Positions 1 through 6,234 of a DNA stretch of 6,234 nt are shown here, piece by piece. Below the pieces are notes generated by a model that worked only from the letters and a program-made list of their open reading frames with translations, did no database searches and had not been told where the DNA came from. Each line of letters starts with the position of its first letter. Within the stretch, counting starts at the first letter, position 1. The stretch spans positions 1 through 6,234 of the forward strand of contig JAGNPF010000096.1 in the NCBI GenBank assembly GCA_017989775.1, written 5' to 3'. The DNA comes from Flavobacterium sp. (lineage in GTDB: Bacteria > Bacteroidota > Bacteroidia > Flavobacteriales > Flavobacteriaceae). The translations under genes and the position numbers were made by a program.

Positions 1-20
1 CTTAAATGCCTTAAATGGTG

Positions 21-50
21 AAAAAAAAGGTTCACATTTCTGCAAGCCGT
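21..50 (-). terminator. Terminator-like hairpin with U-run, downstream of the AIM24-family gene
   Basis: Read on the minus strand, an imperfect stem (left arm 50-45, right arm 32-27) is followed by eight consecutive T residues (28-21). This is the layout of an intrinsic terminator for the minus-strand gene that ends at 150. The stem is weak: in the minus-strand transcript positions 46/31 give a C-A mismatch and 49/28 also fails to pair. It matches the better-formed element at 1059-1088 at 27 of 30 positions, loop included, which supports a common origin. Termination here could be partial, or be shared with the large inverted repeat at 57-145. Confidence 0.5.
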
Positions 51-56
51 TGTTAT

Positions 57-145
57 TTTGTCATTTCGACGAAGGAGAAATCACATATCGAGAGCAACTT
101 CAATGAGCAACAGGTGTGATTTCTCCTGTTGGTCGAAATGACAAA
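57..145. repeat. REP-like long inverted repeat (intergenic hairpin)
   Basis: Two arms pair almost perfectly. Positions 58-70 (TTGTCATTTCGAC) are the exact reverse complement of 132-144, and 73-85 (AGGAGAAATCACA) of 115-127. A small asymmetric bulge separates the two stem blocks (71-72 against 128-131), and one further base pair (57/145) closes the base. The loop of about 29 nt (86-114) carries GAGCAAC twice (92-98 and 105-111). From memory, sequences resembling TCATTTCGACGAAGGAGAAA recur between genes in many Flavobacteriaceae genomes, which would make this a dispersed REP/MITE-like element; I could not confirm that here. It begins only 5 bp beyond the stop codon of the minus-strand AIM24 gene, so it would form a strong 3' hairpin on that mRNA. 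Confidence 0.75.
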
Positions 146-149
146 GAAT

Positions 150-950
150 TTAAAACCGTTTATCCCCATCCAATAAATTACCTAATCCACCAAGCAAACT
201 ACCTTCCTCACGGCTATTTCCTCCTGCTCTTGGTGCTGAAGCGATAATTCGATCGGCAAGACGACTAAAAGGTAAGGATTGTATATAGACAGTTCCAGGG
301 CCGCGAAGTGTGGCATAGAATAAACCTTCGCCTCCAAAAATGGAATTTTTTATTCCGCCAATAAATTCAATATCATAATCTACATCCTTGGTAAATCCTA
401 CGAGGCAGCCTGTATCTACTTTTAGAATTTCGCCGTCTCTAAGTTCTTTTTTGGCTAAAGTTCCTCCTGAATGTATGAATGCCATTCCATCTCCTTCAAT
501 TTTTTGCATTATGAAGCCTTCTCCGCCAAATAAACCACGCCCCAGTTTTTTAGAAAATTCGATTCCTACTGATACACCTTTGGCTGCACATAGAAAGGAA
601 CTTTTTTGGCAGATGAATTTCCCTTGAAATTGTGTCAAATCAATAGGAAGGATTTTTCCGGGATAAGGTGAAGCAAACGAAACTTTAGCTTTGCCATAAT
701 TTTGATTGATAAAAGCGGTCATAAACAAGCTTTCGCCTGTAAGAACTCGTTTTCCTGCGCTTAGAAGTTTGTCAAAGATTCCCGATTGTTGTTGAGAACC
801 ATCGCCAAAAATGGTTTGCATTTGAATATTATTGTCCATCATCATAAAACTGCCTGCTTCGGCAATGACAACTTCTTGTGGGTCTAATTCGATTTCAACA
901 TATTGCATTTCTTCTCCAAGAATCTGGAAATCTATTTCGTGTGCTTTCAT
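150..950 (-). CDS. AIM24 / TIGR00266 family protein
   Basis: This 266-residue protein resembles the AIM24 family (Pfam AIM24, TIGR00266), named after a yeast mitochondrial protein. The bacterial members have no settled biochemical role. Conserved-looking features include the N-terminal segment EAGSFMMMD (31-39) and two similar glycine-rich blocks 64 residues apart. These are FGGEGFIMQKIEGDG (141-155) and FGGEGLFYATLRGPG (205-219), each followed by a hydrophobic strand and Ser (HS, QS), which fits an internally repeated beta-sandwich fold. The C-terminus (240-266) is Gly/Ser-rich and probably flexible. There is no signal peptide or membrane helix, so it is probably cytoplasmic. The ATG at 950 gives a full-length family protein. 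The leader is A-rich without a Shine-Dalgarno sequence, as is usual in Bacteroidetes. It lies 172 bp downstream of the peptidase gene on the same strand, but a terminator between them suggests separate transcription. The family call is firm; the function is unknown. Confidence 0.9.
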   Translation of the reverse strand: MKAHEIDFQILGEEMQYVEIELDPQEVVIAEAGSFMMMDNNIQMQTIFGDGSQQQSGIFDKLLSAGKRVLTGESLFMTAFINQNYGKAKVSFASPYPGKILPIDLTQFQGKFICQKSSFLCAAKGVSVGIEFSKKLGRGLFGGEGFIMQKIEGDGMAFIHSGGTLAKKELRDGEILKVDTGCLVGFTKDVDYDIEFIGGIKNSIFGGEGLFYATLRGPGTVYIQSLPFSRLADRIIASAPRAGGNSREEGSLLGGLGNLLDGDKRF

Positions 951-1058
951 TGGTATCTTTTTTTGAATTAAACTATTGGTCTAAAAAAGGATGTGAAAGT
1001 TACTAATTTTTGTGGATTTTGAAAATGATTGGATAAGTGTAATAAATTATAAAGAGAT

Positions 1059-1088
1059 AAAAAAACGGTTCACATTGCTGCAAACCGT
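1059..1088 (-). terminator. Intrinsic terminator of the aminopeptidase P gene
   Basis: On the minus strand a 6-bp perfect stem (ACGGTT at 1088-1083 with AACCGT at 1070-1065) encloses a 12-nt loop and is followed by a run of T residues (1065-1059). The element lies 34 bp beyond the stop codon of the minus-strand peptidase gene, the expected place for a rho-independent terminator. The sequence is nearly the same as 21-50 (27 of 30 positions), and the loop is conserved as well as the stem. Confidence 0.75.
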
Positions 1089-1122
1089 CTATTCTCTTTA
1101 TTCTATATTCTTTTTTCTAAAA

Positions 1123-2415
1123 TCAAGCATTCATCAAACTCTCGATTTCGTCAATTTCAATCGGGATATTTCGCATCAAGTTGAATGGTTCGCCAGTTTC
1201 TTGAACGACTACATTATCTTCTAGTCGAATTCCGAAACCTTCGGCAGGAATGTAGATTCCCGGCTCAACGGTGAAAACCATATTGGCTTGCATCGGTTCG
1301 GTGAGTTTTCCGTAATCGTGGGTGTCGAGTCCCATGTGATGGGAAGTGCCGTGCATAAAATATTTTTTGTAGGCTGGCCAATCCGGGTTTTCGTTTTGAA
1401 CGTCGGCTTTGTCCAAAAGTCCCAAACCAAGCAATTCCGAAGTCATTAATTTACCCACTTCAAAATGGTATTGTTTCCAGAGCGTTCCCGGAACCAGCAT
1501 TTTGGTCGCTTCGTTTTTTACACGAAGAACAGCATTGTAAACTGCTTTTTGTCTGTCGGAATAACGTCCGGAAACAGGAATGGTTCGTGTCAAATCGCTG
1601 GAATAATTAGCGTATTCGGCGGCAACGTCCAATAGGATTAAATCCCCAGCTTTGCATTGTTGGTTGTTTTCGATGTAATGCAACACATTGGCATTGTTGC
1701 CAGAAGCGATAATCGGCGTGTAAGCAAAACCTTTGGAGCGATTGCGGATGAATTCGTGAATCAACTCGGCCTCGATTTCGTATTCCATTACGTTGGGTTT
1801 CACGAAAGACAACAATCTTCTAAAACCTTTTTCGGTGATGTTGCAGGCATTTTGAATCAGATCCAATTCTTCGGTTTCTTTCACGGAACGCAATCTTTGC
1901 AAAATCGGATTGCTTTTGGCCACGGCGTGTGCGGGATATTTTTCTTTCCACCATTTCACGAAACGAGCTTCACGGGTTTCGGTTTCGACGGTGGCGCGAT
2001 AATGTTCGTTGGTGTTGATGTAAATCGTGTCGGAATACGTCATCAGTTCGAACAAAACTTTTTCGAAATCTTGCAACCAATGCACGGTTTTGATTCCCGA
2101 AACTTCAAAAGCGCGCTCTTTGGTGAGTTTTTCGCCTTCCCAAATCGCAATGTGTTCGCTGGTTTCCTTGAGGAACAACATTTCTTTTTGGTTTTCATAC
2201 GGAGCGTCGGGAAAAAGTAACAAGATACTTTCTTCTTGGTCAACGCCTGACAAATAGAAAATATCTCTGTGTTGCGCAAACGGCAAAGTGCTGTCGGCAG
2301 AAACGGGATAAATGTCGTTGGAGTTGAAAATGGCCACGCTGTTCGGCTTCATTTGGGCGGTGAATTTGGCGCGGTTTTTTATGAATAGTTGGCGGTCTAT
2401 TTGATGGTATTTCAT
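1123..2415 (-). CDS. pepP: Aminopeptidase P family metallopeptidase (M24B, Xaa-Pro aminopeptidase)
   Basis: This 430-residue protein is of normal length for bacterial aminopeptidase P, which removes an N-terminal residue preceding proline using a two-metal (usually Mn) centre. The N-terminal creatinase-like domain covers about 1-170 and the pita-bread catalytic domain about 175-430. All five expected metal ligands are visible: D263 (ILLDVAAEY), D274 (SSDLTRT), H359 (HGTSHHMGLDTHD), E384 (TVEPG) and E399 (IRLED). The supporting catalytic residues H246 (VLHY), H366 and R397 are also in place by comparison with E. coli PepP. There is no signal peptide, so it is a cytoplasmic enzyme for turnover of proline-containing peptides. 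The ATG at 2415 gives the standard N-terminus, and a -7 promoter match lies 27 bp upstream. It is transcribed divergently from the sdh operon and ends in its own terminator. Family and active site are clear; the choice of pepP over another Xaa-Pro peptidase or prolidase name is less certain. Confidence 0.93.
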   Translation of the reverse strand: MKYHQIDRQLFIKNRAKFTAQMKPNSVAIFNSNDIYPVSADSTLPFAQHRDIFYLSGVDQEESILLLFPDAPYENQKEMLFLKETSEHIAIWEGEKLTKERAFEVSGIKTVHWLQDFEKVLFELMTYSDTIYINTNEHYRATVETETREARFVKWWKEKYPAHAVAKSNPILQRLRSVKETEELDLIQNACNITEKGFRRLLSFVKPNVMEYEIEAELIHEFIRNRSKGFAYTPIIASGNNANVLHYIENNQQCKAGDLILLDVAAEYANYSSDLTRTIPVSGRYSDRQKAVYNAVLRVKNEATKMLVPGTLWKQYHFEVGKLMTSELLGLGLLDKADVQNENPDWPAYKKYFMHGTSHHMGLDTHDYGKLTEPMQANMVFTVEPGIYIPAEGFGIRLEDNVVVQETGEPFNLMRNIPIEIDEIESLMNA

Positions 2416-2441
2416 TGTGATTGATTTTTATTTTGAGTATT

Positions 2442-2449
2442 CAAAAGTA
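2442..2449 (-). promoter_or_regulatory. Candidate -7 promoter element for the aminopeptidase P gene
   Basis: The minus strand reads TACTTTTG from 2449 to 2442, an exact match to the Bacteroidetes -7 consensus TAnnTTTG. It is 26 nt before the ATG at 2415, which implies a short leader of roughly 20 nt. The -33 element is not convincing: the nearest TTG on that strand (2465-2463) leaves only 13 nt of spacing against the usual 17-23. The call rests on the -7 match and its position. Confidence 0.5.
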
Positions 2450-2562
2450 GAAACTTTGAAAACAAAAATGGAAAAATAACATTTTTATTTTGTTTAAAAA
2501 AATACTTTTCGACAAGTTGGAGCAAGACTTTTGTGCGAATGGAATGTGTGTATATTTCAATA

Positions 2563-2612
2563 AATACGTATCATTACGTAATTGCGTTCAATAATACGTA
2601 ATAATACGTATT
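2563..2612. promoter_or_regulatory. Phased array of four TACGTA palindromes forming a 20-bp-arm inverted repeat
   Basis: TACGTA occurs at 2565-2570, 2575-2580, 2595-2600 and 2605-2610, so starts are 10, 20 and 10 bp apart and all sites face the same side of the helix. The block 2563-2582 and the reverse complement of 2593-2612 agree at 18 of 20 positions, with a 10-bp spacer (2583-2592). The array therefore has dyad symmetry as a whole as well as in each site. It sits in the divergent intergenic region about 100 bp upstream of the predicted sdh promoter and about 115 bp upstream of the peptidase -7 element. The arrangement suits cooperative binding of dimeric regulators. It could instead be a cruciform, an RNA hairpin or a dispersed repeat. 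I do not recognise a named regulator for it. Confidence 0.5.
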
Positions 2613-2708
2613 TTTAATGACGATATGGTAAAATAAGCCGCTTGTTTGAGGGCTGGATTGGGTGGAAAATGACCAACTTTAGACTTATTATAAATAGAGT
2701 CGAAAAGG

Positions 2709-2739
2709 TTGTTGTTCCTTGCTATTTTCTTTATTTTTG
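2709..2739 (+). promoter_or_regulatory. Promoter of the sdhCAB operon (Bacteroidetes type)
   Basis: TATTTTTG at 2732-2739 matches the -7 consensus TAnnTTTG exactly. Two overlapping choices of -33 TTG lie upstream, at 2709-2711 (20-nt spacing) and 2712-2714 (17-nt spacing), both within the range known for Flavobacterium. Transcription would begin at about 2744-2747, leaving a leader of about 30 nt before the sdhC ATG at 2774. The leader is AT-rich with no Shine-Dalgarno sequence. The promoter also argues against the longer reading frame that could begin upstream of it at 2642. Confidence 0.7.
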
Positions 2740-2773
2740 TGCAACTTTTATAAATAATTTATTTTCAAAACTT

Positions 2774-3442
2774 ATGGCAAAATCTACGTTGTTGAAGTCG
2801 TCAATAGCCAAAAAAGTGGCAATGGCGCTTTCTGGAATTTTCTTGATTTCGTTTCTGGCATTGCACTTTTTCATTAATTTCGTTTCCGTTTTTAGTGCAG
2901 ATGCTTTTAATGAAATGTCTCATTTTATGGGTTATAATCCTTTAATCCAGTTTGTTATGCAGCCTATTTTGGTTGCTGGAGTTGTCTTCCATTTCATTAT
3001 GGGATTCGTGTTGGAGTTAAAAAACCGAAGCGCCCGACCTGTTGCTTACGTAAAGTATGACGGTGCTGCAAATGCTTCTTGGGCATCCAGAAACATGATT
3101 ATTTCTGGTTTGGTAATCTTGGCATTCTTGGGCTTGCACATGTATGATTTTTGGTGTCACGAAATGGTTTACAAGTATGTGGAAGCAAATCCAATCGATG
3201 AGACAAGATATTTCCACGAATTGGTGGCCAAATTTGAAAGTCCGGTTCGCACGGGATTGTACAGCGTGGCTTTTGTATTATTATCATTACACCTTTGGCA
3301 TGGTTTCACTTCTTCTTTGCAATCCATTGGATTTGACAACAAAATCGGGAAGTCATTGCATAAAATATGTTATGCTTTTGCAATCATAGTTCCTTTTGGA
3401 TTTATTTTCATTGCGTTATTTCATCATTTTATTAATAATTAA
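2774..3442 (+). CDS. sdhC: Succinate dehydrogenase cytochrome b subunit (type B, b558 family)
   Basis: This 222-residue integral membrane protein anchors complex II and carries electrons from the iron-sulfur subunit to quinone. Five hydrophobic helices can be seen at about 15-37, 58-81, 108-128, 161-180 and 198-219, the pattern of the single-subunit, usually di-heme anchor of B. subtilis and Wolinella enzymes. Candidate heme-ligand histidines sit one per helix in the first four: H31, H73, H122, and H173 or H176 (SLHLWHG). No separate sdhD is present or needed in this type. The start chosen is the ATG at 2774, which gives the usual basic N-terminus ([14 protein letters not shown]) and lies about 30 nt after the promoter. 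The frame stays open upstream to a TTG at 2642, but that extension would cross the promoter and add an unrelated sequence. It is the first gene of the operon, 14 nt before sdhA. Confidence 0.93.
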   Translation: MAKSTLLKSSIAKKVAMALSGIFLISFLALHFFINFVSVFSADAFNEMSHFMGYNPLIQFVMQPILVAGVVFHFIMGFVLELKNRSARPVAYVKYDGAANASWASRNMIISGLVILAFLGLHMYDFWCHEMVYKYVEANPIDETRYFHELVAKFESPVRTGLYSVAFVLLSLHLWHGFTSSLQSIGFDNKIGKSLHKICYAFAIIVPFGFIFIALFHHFINN

Positions 3443-3456
3443 CATCAATCTATATA

Positions 3457-5466
3457 ATGAAACTAGATTCTAAAATACCAGAAGGTCACATTTCACAAAA
3501 ATGGACTGATTATAAAGACCACTTAAGGTTAGTTGCTCCAAACAACCGACCAAAAATAGATATCATCGTAGTAGGAACAGGATTGGCTGGAGCTTCGGCA
3601 GCTGCATCTTTTGCCGAAATGGGTTATAATGTAAAAGCATTTTGTTACCAAGATTCTCCACGTCGTGCGCACTCCATCGCTGCACAAGGAGGTATCAATG
3701 CTGCCAAAAACTATCAAAATGACGGAGACAGTACTTTCCGTTTGTTTTATGATACCATCAAAGGGGGAGATTACCGAGCACGTGAAGCAAACGTTCACCG
3801 TTTAGCTGAAGTTTCCGGAAACATCATCGACCAATGTGTGGCCCAGGGAGTTCCTTTTGCCCGTGATTACGGAGGAATGTTGGACAACCGTTCTTTTGGT
3901 GGAACACAAGTACAACGTACTTTTTATGCTGCTGGACAAACAGGACAACAATTGTTGTTGGGAGCTTATTCTTCTTTGTCAAGACAAATCGGTTTGGGGA
4001 AAGTGGATATGTACAACCGTCACGAAATGTTGGAATTGGTAAAGGTTGACGGGAAAGCCCGTGGAATCATTGCCCGTAACTTGATTACCGGAGAATTGGA
4101 AAGACATTCTGCTCACGCCGTGATTATTGCTACTGGAGGATACGGAAACGTTTATTTCCTTTCTACCAATGCTATGGGATCGAACGTGACTGCTGGTTGG
4201 AAAATTCACAAACAAGGTGCTTTGTTCGCCAATCCTTGTTACGTACAAATTCACCCAACTTGTATTCCAGTTCATGGAACCAATCAATCTAAATTGACCT
4301 TGATGTCGGAGTCGCTAAGAAACTCTGGACGTATTTGGGTTCCAAAGAAAAAAGAAGATGCTGAAGCAATTCGTGCCGGTAAAATGAAACCAACACAAAT
4401 TGCCGAAGAAGATAGAGATTACTACCTAGAAAGAAAATACCCAGCATTTGGTAACTTGGTTCCTCGTGATGTTGCTTCGAGAGCAGCAAAAGAAGTTTGT
4501 GACGCTGGTCACGGAATTGAGGCCAACGATACCAATGAGGGAGTTTATTTGGATTTCTCCACCGAAATTCAATCCAAAGGTAAACAAACGGCTTACGCCA
4601 AAGGTAACCACAATCCTTCCCAAGAGGAAATCCTTGCACTTGGAAAAAAATGGTTGGAGGAAAAATACGGTAACTTGTTTACGATGTACCAAAAAATCAC
4701 CGACGAGAATCCTTATGAAACTCCAATGAAAATTTATCCTGCCGTTCACTATACAATGGGTGGTGTTTGGGTGGATTATAACTTGCAATCTACCATTCCT
4801 GGTTGTTTCGTTGCAGGAGAAGCCAACTTCTCGGACCACGGAGCCAATCGTTTGGGAGCTTCGGCTTTGATGCAAGGTTTGGCCGATGGTTATTTTGTAT
4901 TGCCTTATACCGTTTCAGATTATTTGGCCGATGATATTCGTACTGGAAAAATTTCTACAGATTTACCAGAATTCGTTGAAGCTGAGAAAAATGTAAAAGC
5001 AACTATCGAAAAATTCTTGTCGAATAACGGAACCAAATCAGTCGATCATTTCCACAAACGTTTAGGACACATTATGTGGAACAAAGTGGGAATGGGTCGT
5101 AACGAGAAAGGTTTAACAGAAGCTATCGAAGAAATTGCTGCTTTGAAAGCTGAATTCTACAAAGAAGTTTATGTGCCAGGAAGCGCAGACGAATTGAATC
5201 CAGAATTGGAAAAAGCGCTTCGTGTTGCCGATTTTATGGAATTGGGACAATTAATGGCTATCGACGGATTGCAACGTAAAGAATCTTGTGGAGGTCACTT
5301 CCGTGAAGAATATCAAGATGCCGAAGGAGAAACACTTCGTGATGACGAAAACTTCAAATTTGTGGGAGCTTGGGAATACAAAGGCGACGACATCAAAAAT
5401 GAAGAACTTCACAAGGAAGAATTGAAATACGAGTTTATCAAAATAGCCGCAAGAAACTACAAATAA
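3457..5466 (+). CDS. sdhA: Succinate dehydrogenase flavoprotein subunit
   Basis: This 669-residue catalytic subunit of complex II oxidises succinate to fumarate at a covalently bound FAD on the cytoplasmic side of the inner membrane. The dinucleotide-binding fold begins with GTGLAG (40-45). H72 in [13 protein letters not shown] is the expected covalent FAD attachment residue. Active-site elements follow: HPT (266-268), the catalytic-arginine region PRDVASR with R337, HYTMGG (431-436), and the FAD-contacting [21 protein letters not shown] segment (454-474). The C-terminal domain has [10 protein letters not shown] (609-618), in place of the ESRGAHxR form common in proteobacterial SdhA. This places it with the B. 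subtilis/Wolinella-type flavoproteins, in agreement with the type-B anchor upstream. It starts 14 nt after sdhC and ends 7 nt before sdhB, so the three genes are almost certainly co-transcribed. It could in principle work in reverse as a fumarate reductase; direction cannot be read from sequence alone. Confidence 0.96.
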   Translation: MKLDSKIPEGHISQKWTDYKDHLRLVAPNNRPKIDIIVVGTGLAGASAAASFAEMGYNVKAFCYQDSPRRAHSIAAQGGINAAKNYQNDGDSTFRLFYDTIKGGDYRAREANVHRLAEVSGNIIDQCVAQGVPFARDYGGMLDNRSFGGTQVQRTFYAAGQTGQQLLLGAYSSLSRQIGLGKVDMYNRHEMLELVKVDGKARGIIARNLITGELERHSAHAVIIATGGYGNVYFLSTNAMGSNVTAGWKIHKQGALFANPCYVQIHPTCIPVHGTNQSKLTLMSESLRNSGRIWVPKKKEDAEAIRAGKMKPTQIAEEDRDYYLERKYPAFGNLVPRDVASRAAKEVCDAGHGIEANDTNEGVYLDFSTEIQSKGKQTAYAKGNHNPSQEEILALGKKWLEEKYGNLFTMYQKITDENPYETPMKIYPAVHYTMGGVWVDYNLQSTIPGCFVAGEANFSDHGANRLGASALMQGLADGYFVLPYTVSDYLADDIRTGKISTDLPEFVEAEKNVKATIEKFLSNNGTKSVDHFHKRLGHIMWNKVGMGRNEKGLTEAIEEIAALKAEFYKEVYVPGSADELNPELEKALRVADFMELGQLMAIDGLQRKESCGGHFREEYQDAEGETLRDDENFKFVGAWEYKGDDIKNEELHKEELKYEFIKIAARNYK

Positions 5467-5473
5467 AAAGATC

Positions 5474-6234
5474 ATGAGCGCAGCAAAAAATATCAATATA
5501 ACCCTTCAAATTTGGCGTCAAAAAAACTCCAAAGAAAAAGGAAAAATGGAAACATACAAACTAAATGATGTTTCCACAGCCAGTTCGTTTTTGGAAATGT
5601 TGGACCAATTGAACGAACAATTAGTTAGTGAAAGAAAAGAGCCAATTGCATTTGACCACGATTGTCGTGAAGGAATTTGCGGAATGTGTTCTTTGTACAT
5701 CAACGGACGTGCACACGGACCAGACACCGGAATCACCACTTGTCAATTGCACATGAGAATGTTCAACGACGGTGATACCATCGTTATCGAGCCTTGGCGT
5801 TCGGCAGCTTTTCCGGTAATCAAAGATTTGATTGTGGACAGGACTTCATTCGAAAGAATCCAACAGGCTGGTGGATTCGTATCGGTAAATACTTCTGGAA
5901 ACACGATCGATGCCAATACCATTCCTGTTCCTAAAGACGACGCCGACAAAGCTTTTGAAGCAGCAGCTTGCATTGGTTGTGGAGCTTGTGTGGCTACTTG
6001 TAAAAACGGTTCGGCCATGTTGTTTGTTGGAGCAAAAGTGTCACAATATGCCTTGTTGCCACAAGGAAAAGTGGAGGCCACAAACCGTGTATTGAACATG
6101 GTGCGTCAAATGGACGAAGAAGGTTTTGGTAACTGTACCAACACCGGAGCTTGCGAAATCGAATGTCCAAAAGGAATTTCTTTGGAAAACATCGCTCGAA
6201 TGAACAGAGAATATCTTTCTGCAAGTTTGAAATA
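5474..6234 (+). CDS. sdhB: Succinate dehydrogenase iron-sulfur subunit (only the last stop base is outside the window)
   Basis: The frame runs from the ATG at 5474 for 253 codons, then reaches TA at the last two bases of the window, presumably a TAA or TAG stop cut by the boundary. The protein is therefore very likely complete. It carries three clusters that pass electrons from FAD to the membrane anchor. The N-terminal [2Fe-2S] ferredoxin-like domain has C64, C69, C72 ([10 protein letters not shown]) and C90. The C-terminal domain has C166, C169, C172 and C176 ([11 protein letters not shown]), then C221, C227 and C231 ([12 protein letters not shown]). These eleven cysteines are the set expected for [2Fe-2S], [4Fe-4S] and [3Fe-4S] centres. 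The length is normal for the Bacteroidetes type. The start follows sdhA by 7 nt with an A-rich leader (AAAAAGATC) and no Shine-Dalgarno sequence, consistent with translation in the same operon mRNA. Confidence 0.95.
   Translation, partial: MSAAKNINITLQIWRQKNSKEKGKMETYKLNDVSTASSFLEMLDQLNEQLVSERKEPIAFDHDCREGICGMCSLYINGRAHGPDTGITTCQLHMRMFNDGDTIVIEPWRSAAFPVIKDLIVDRTSFERIQQAGGFVSVNTSGNTIDANTIPVPKDDADKAFEAAACIGCGACVATCKNGSAMLFVGAKVSQYALLPQGKVEATNRVLNMVRQMDEEGFGNCTNTGACEIECPKGISLENIARMNREYLSASLK

Noticed and set aside
1..17. Short direct repeat CTTAAATG at 1-8 and 10-17.
   Set aside because: Eight-base repeat at the window edge with no supporting context.
995..1002. Possible -7 element for the AIM24-family gene on the minus strand (TAACTTTC).
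   Set aside because: It differs from TAnnTTTG at the key last base and I found no suitably spaced TTG upstream. I cannot place this gene's promoter with confidence.
1012..1224. Open frame of 70 codons on the plus strand.
   Set aside because: It runs through the terminator at 1059-1088 and into the antisense of the peptidase C-terminus. It has no recognisable features and no promoter.
1657..2220. Open frame of 187 codons on the plus strand.
   Set aside because: It lies entirely antisense to the well-supported aminopeptidase P gene and its translation shows no recognisable domain. It is an artefact of that gene's codon use.
2464..2486. Inverted repeat AAAAATG / CATTTTT with a 9-bp spacer upstream of the peptidase -7 element.
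   Set aside because: The arms are short and almost all A/T in very AT-rich DNA, so chance is a sufficient explanation.
2642..2773. Longer sdhC reading frame beginning at TTG 2642 (44 extra residues).
   Set aside because: The extension crosses the predicted promoter at 2709-2739 and does not resemble the usual sdhC N-terminus. The ATG at 2774 gives a normal 222-residue protein.
1..6234. Search for CRISPR arrays, tRNA or rRNA genes, transposases, toxin-antitoxin pairs or defence genes.
   Set aside because: None was seen. The coding DNA is fully accounted for by five housekeeping-type genes.

Overview
The window looks like ordinary chromosomal core DNA from a Flavobacterium-like member of the Bacteroidetes. 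The grounds are AT-rich intergenic DNA, matches to the Bacteroidetes/Flavobacterium promoter pattern (TTG about 17-23 nt before TAnnTTTG), A/T-rich leaders without Shine-Dalgarno sequences, and a type-B succinate dehydrogenase operon in the order sdhC-sdhA-sdhB. The genus is an inference from these features; no database search was possible.

The left half is on the minus strand. It holds an AIM24/TIGR00266-family protein (150-950) and a complete M24B aminopeptidase P-type metallopeptidase (1123-2415). Each gene is followed by a near-identical terminator-like sequence (21-50 and 1059-1088). The AIM24 gene also has a long REP-like inverted repeat (57-145) directly after its stop codon.

Positions 2416-2773 form a 358-bp divergent intergenic region. 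It contains a -7 promoter match for the peptidase on the minus strand, a good promoter for the sdh operon on the plus strand, and between them an array of four TACGTA palindromes at 10-, 20- and 10-bp spacing. The array forms an inverted repeat with 20-bp arms, and no gene explains it.

The right half (2774-6234) is the plus-strand sdhCAB operon. It encodes a five-helix cytochrome b membrane anchor, the FAD-carrying catalytic subunit and the iron-sulfur subunit. The genes are separated by 14 and 7 nt. Together they form complex II, which oxidises succinate to fumarate in the TCA cycle and passes electrons to quinone. The window ends two bases into the probable stop codon of sdhB.

The coding content is housekeeping and I see no new multi-gene system. 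The parts worth a second look are the non-coding elements: the TACGTA array, the duplicated terminator and the REP-like hairpin.
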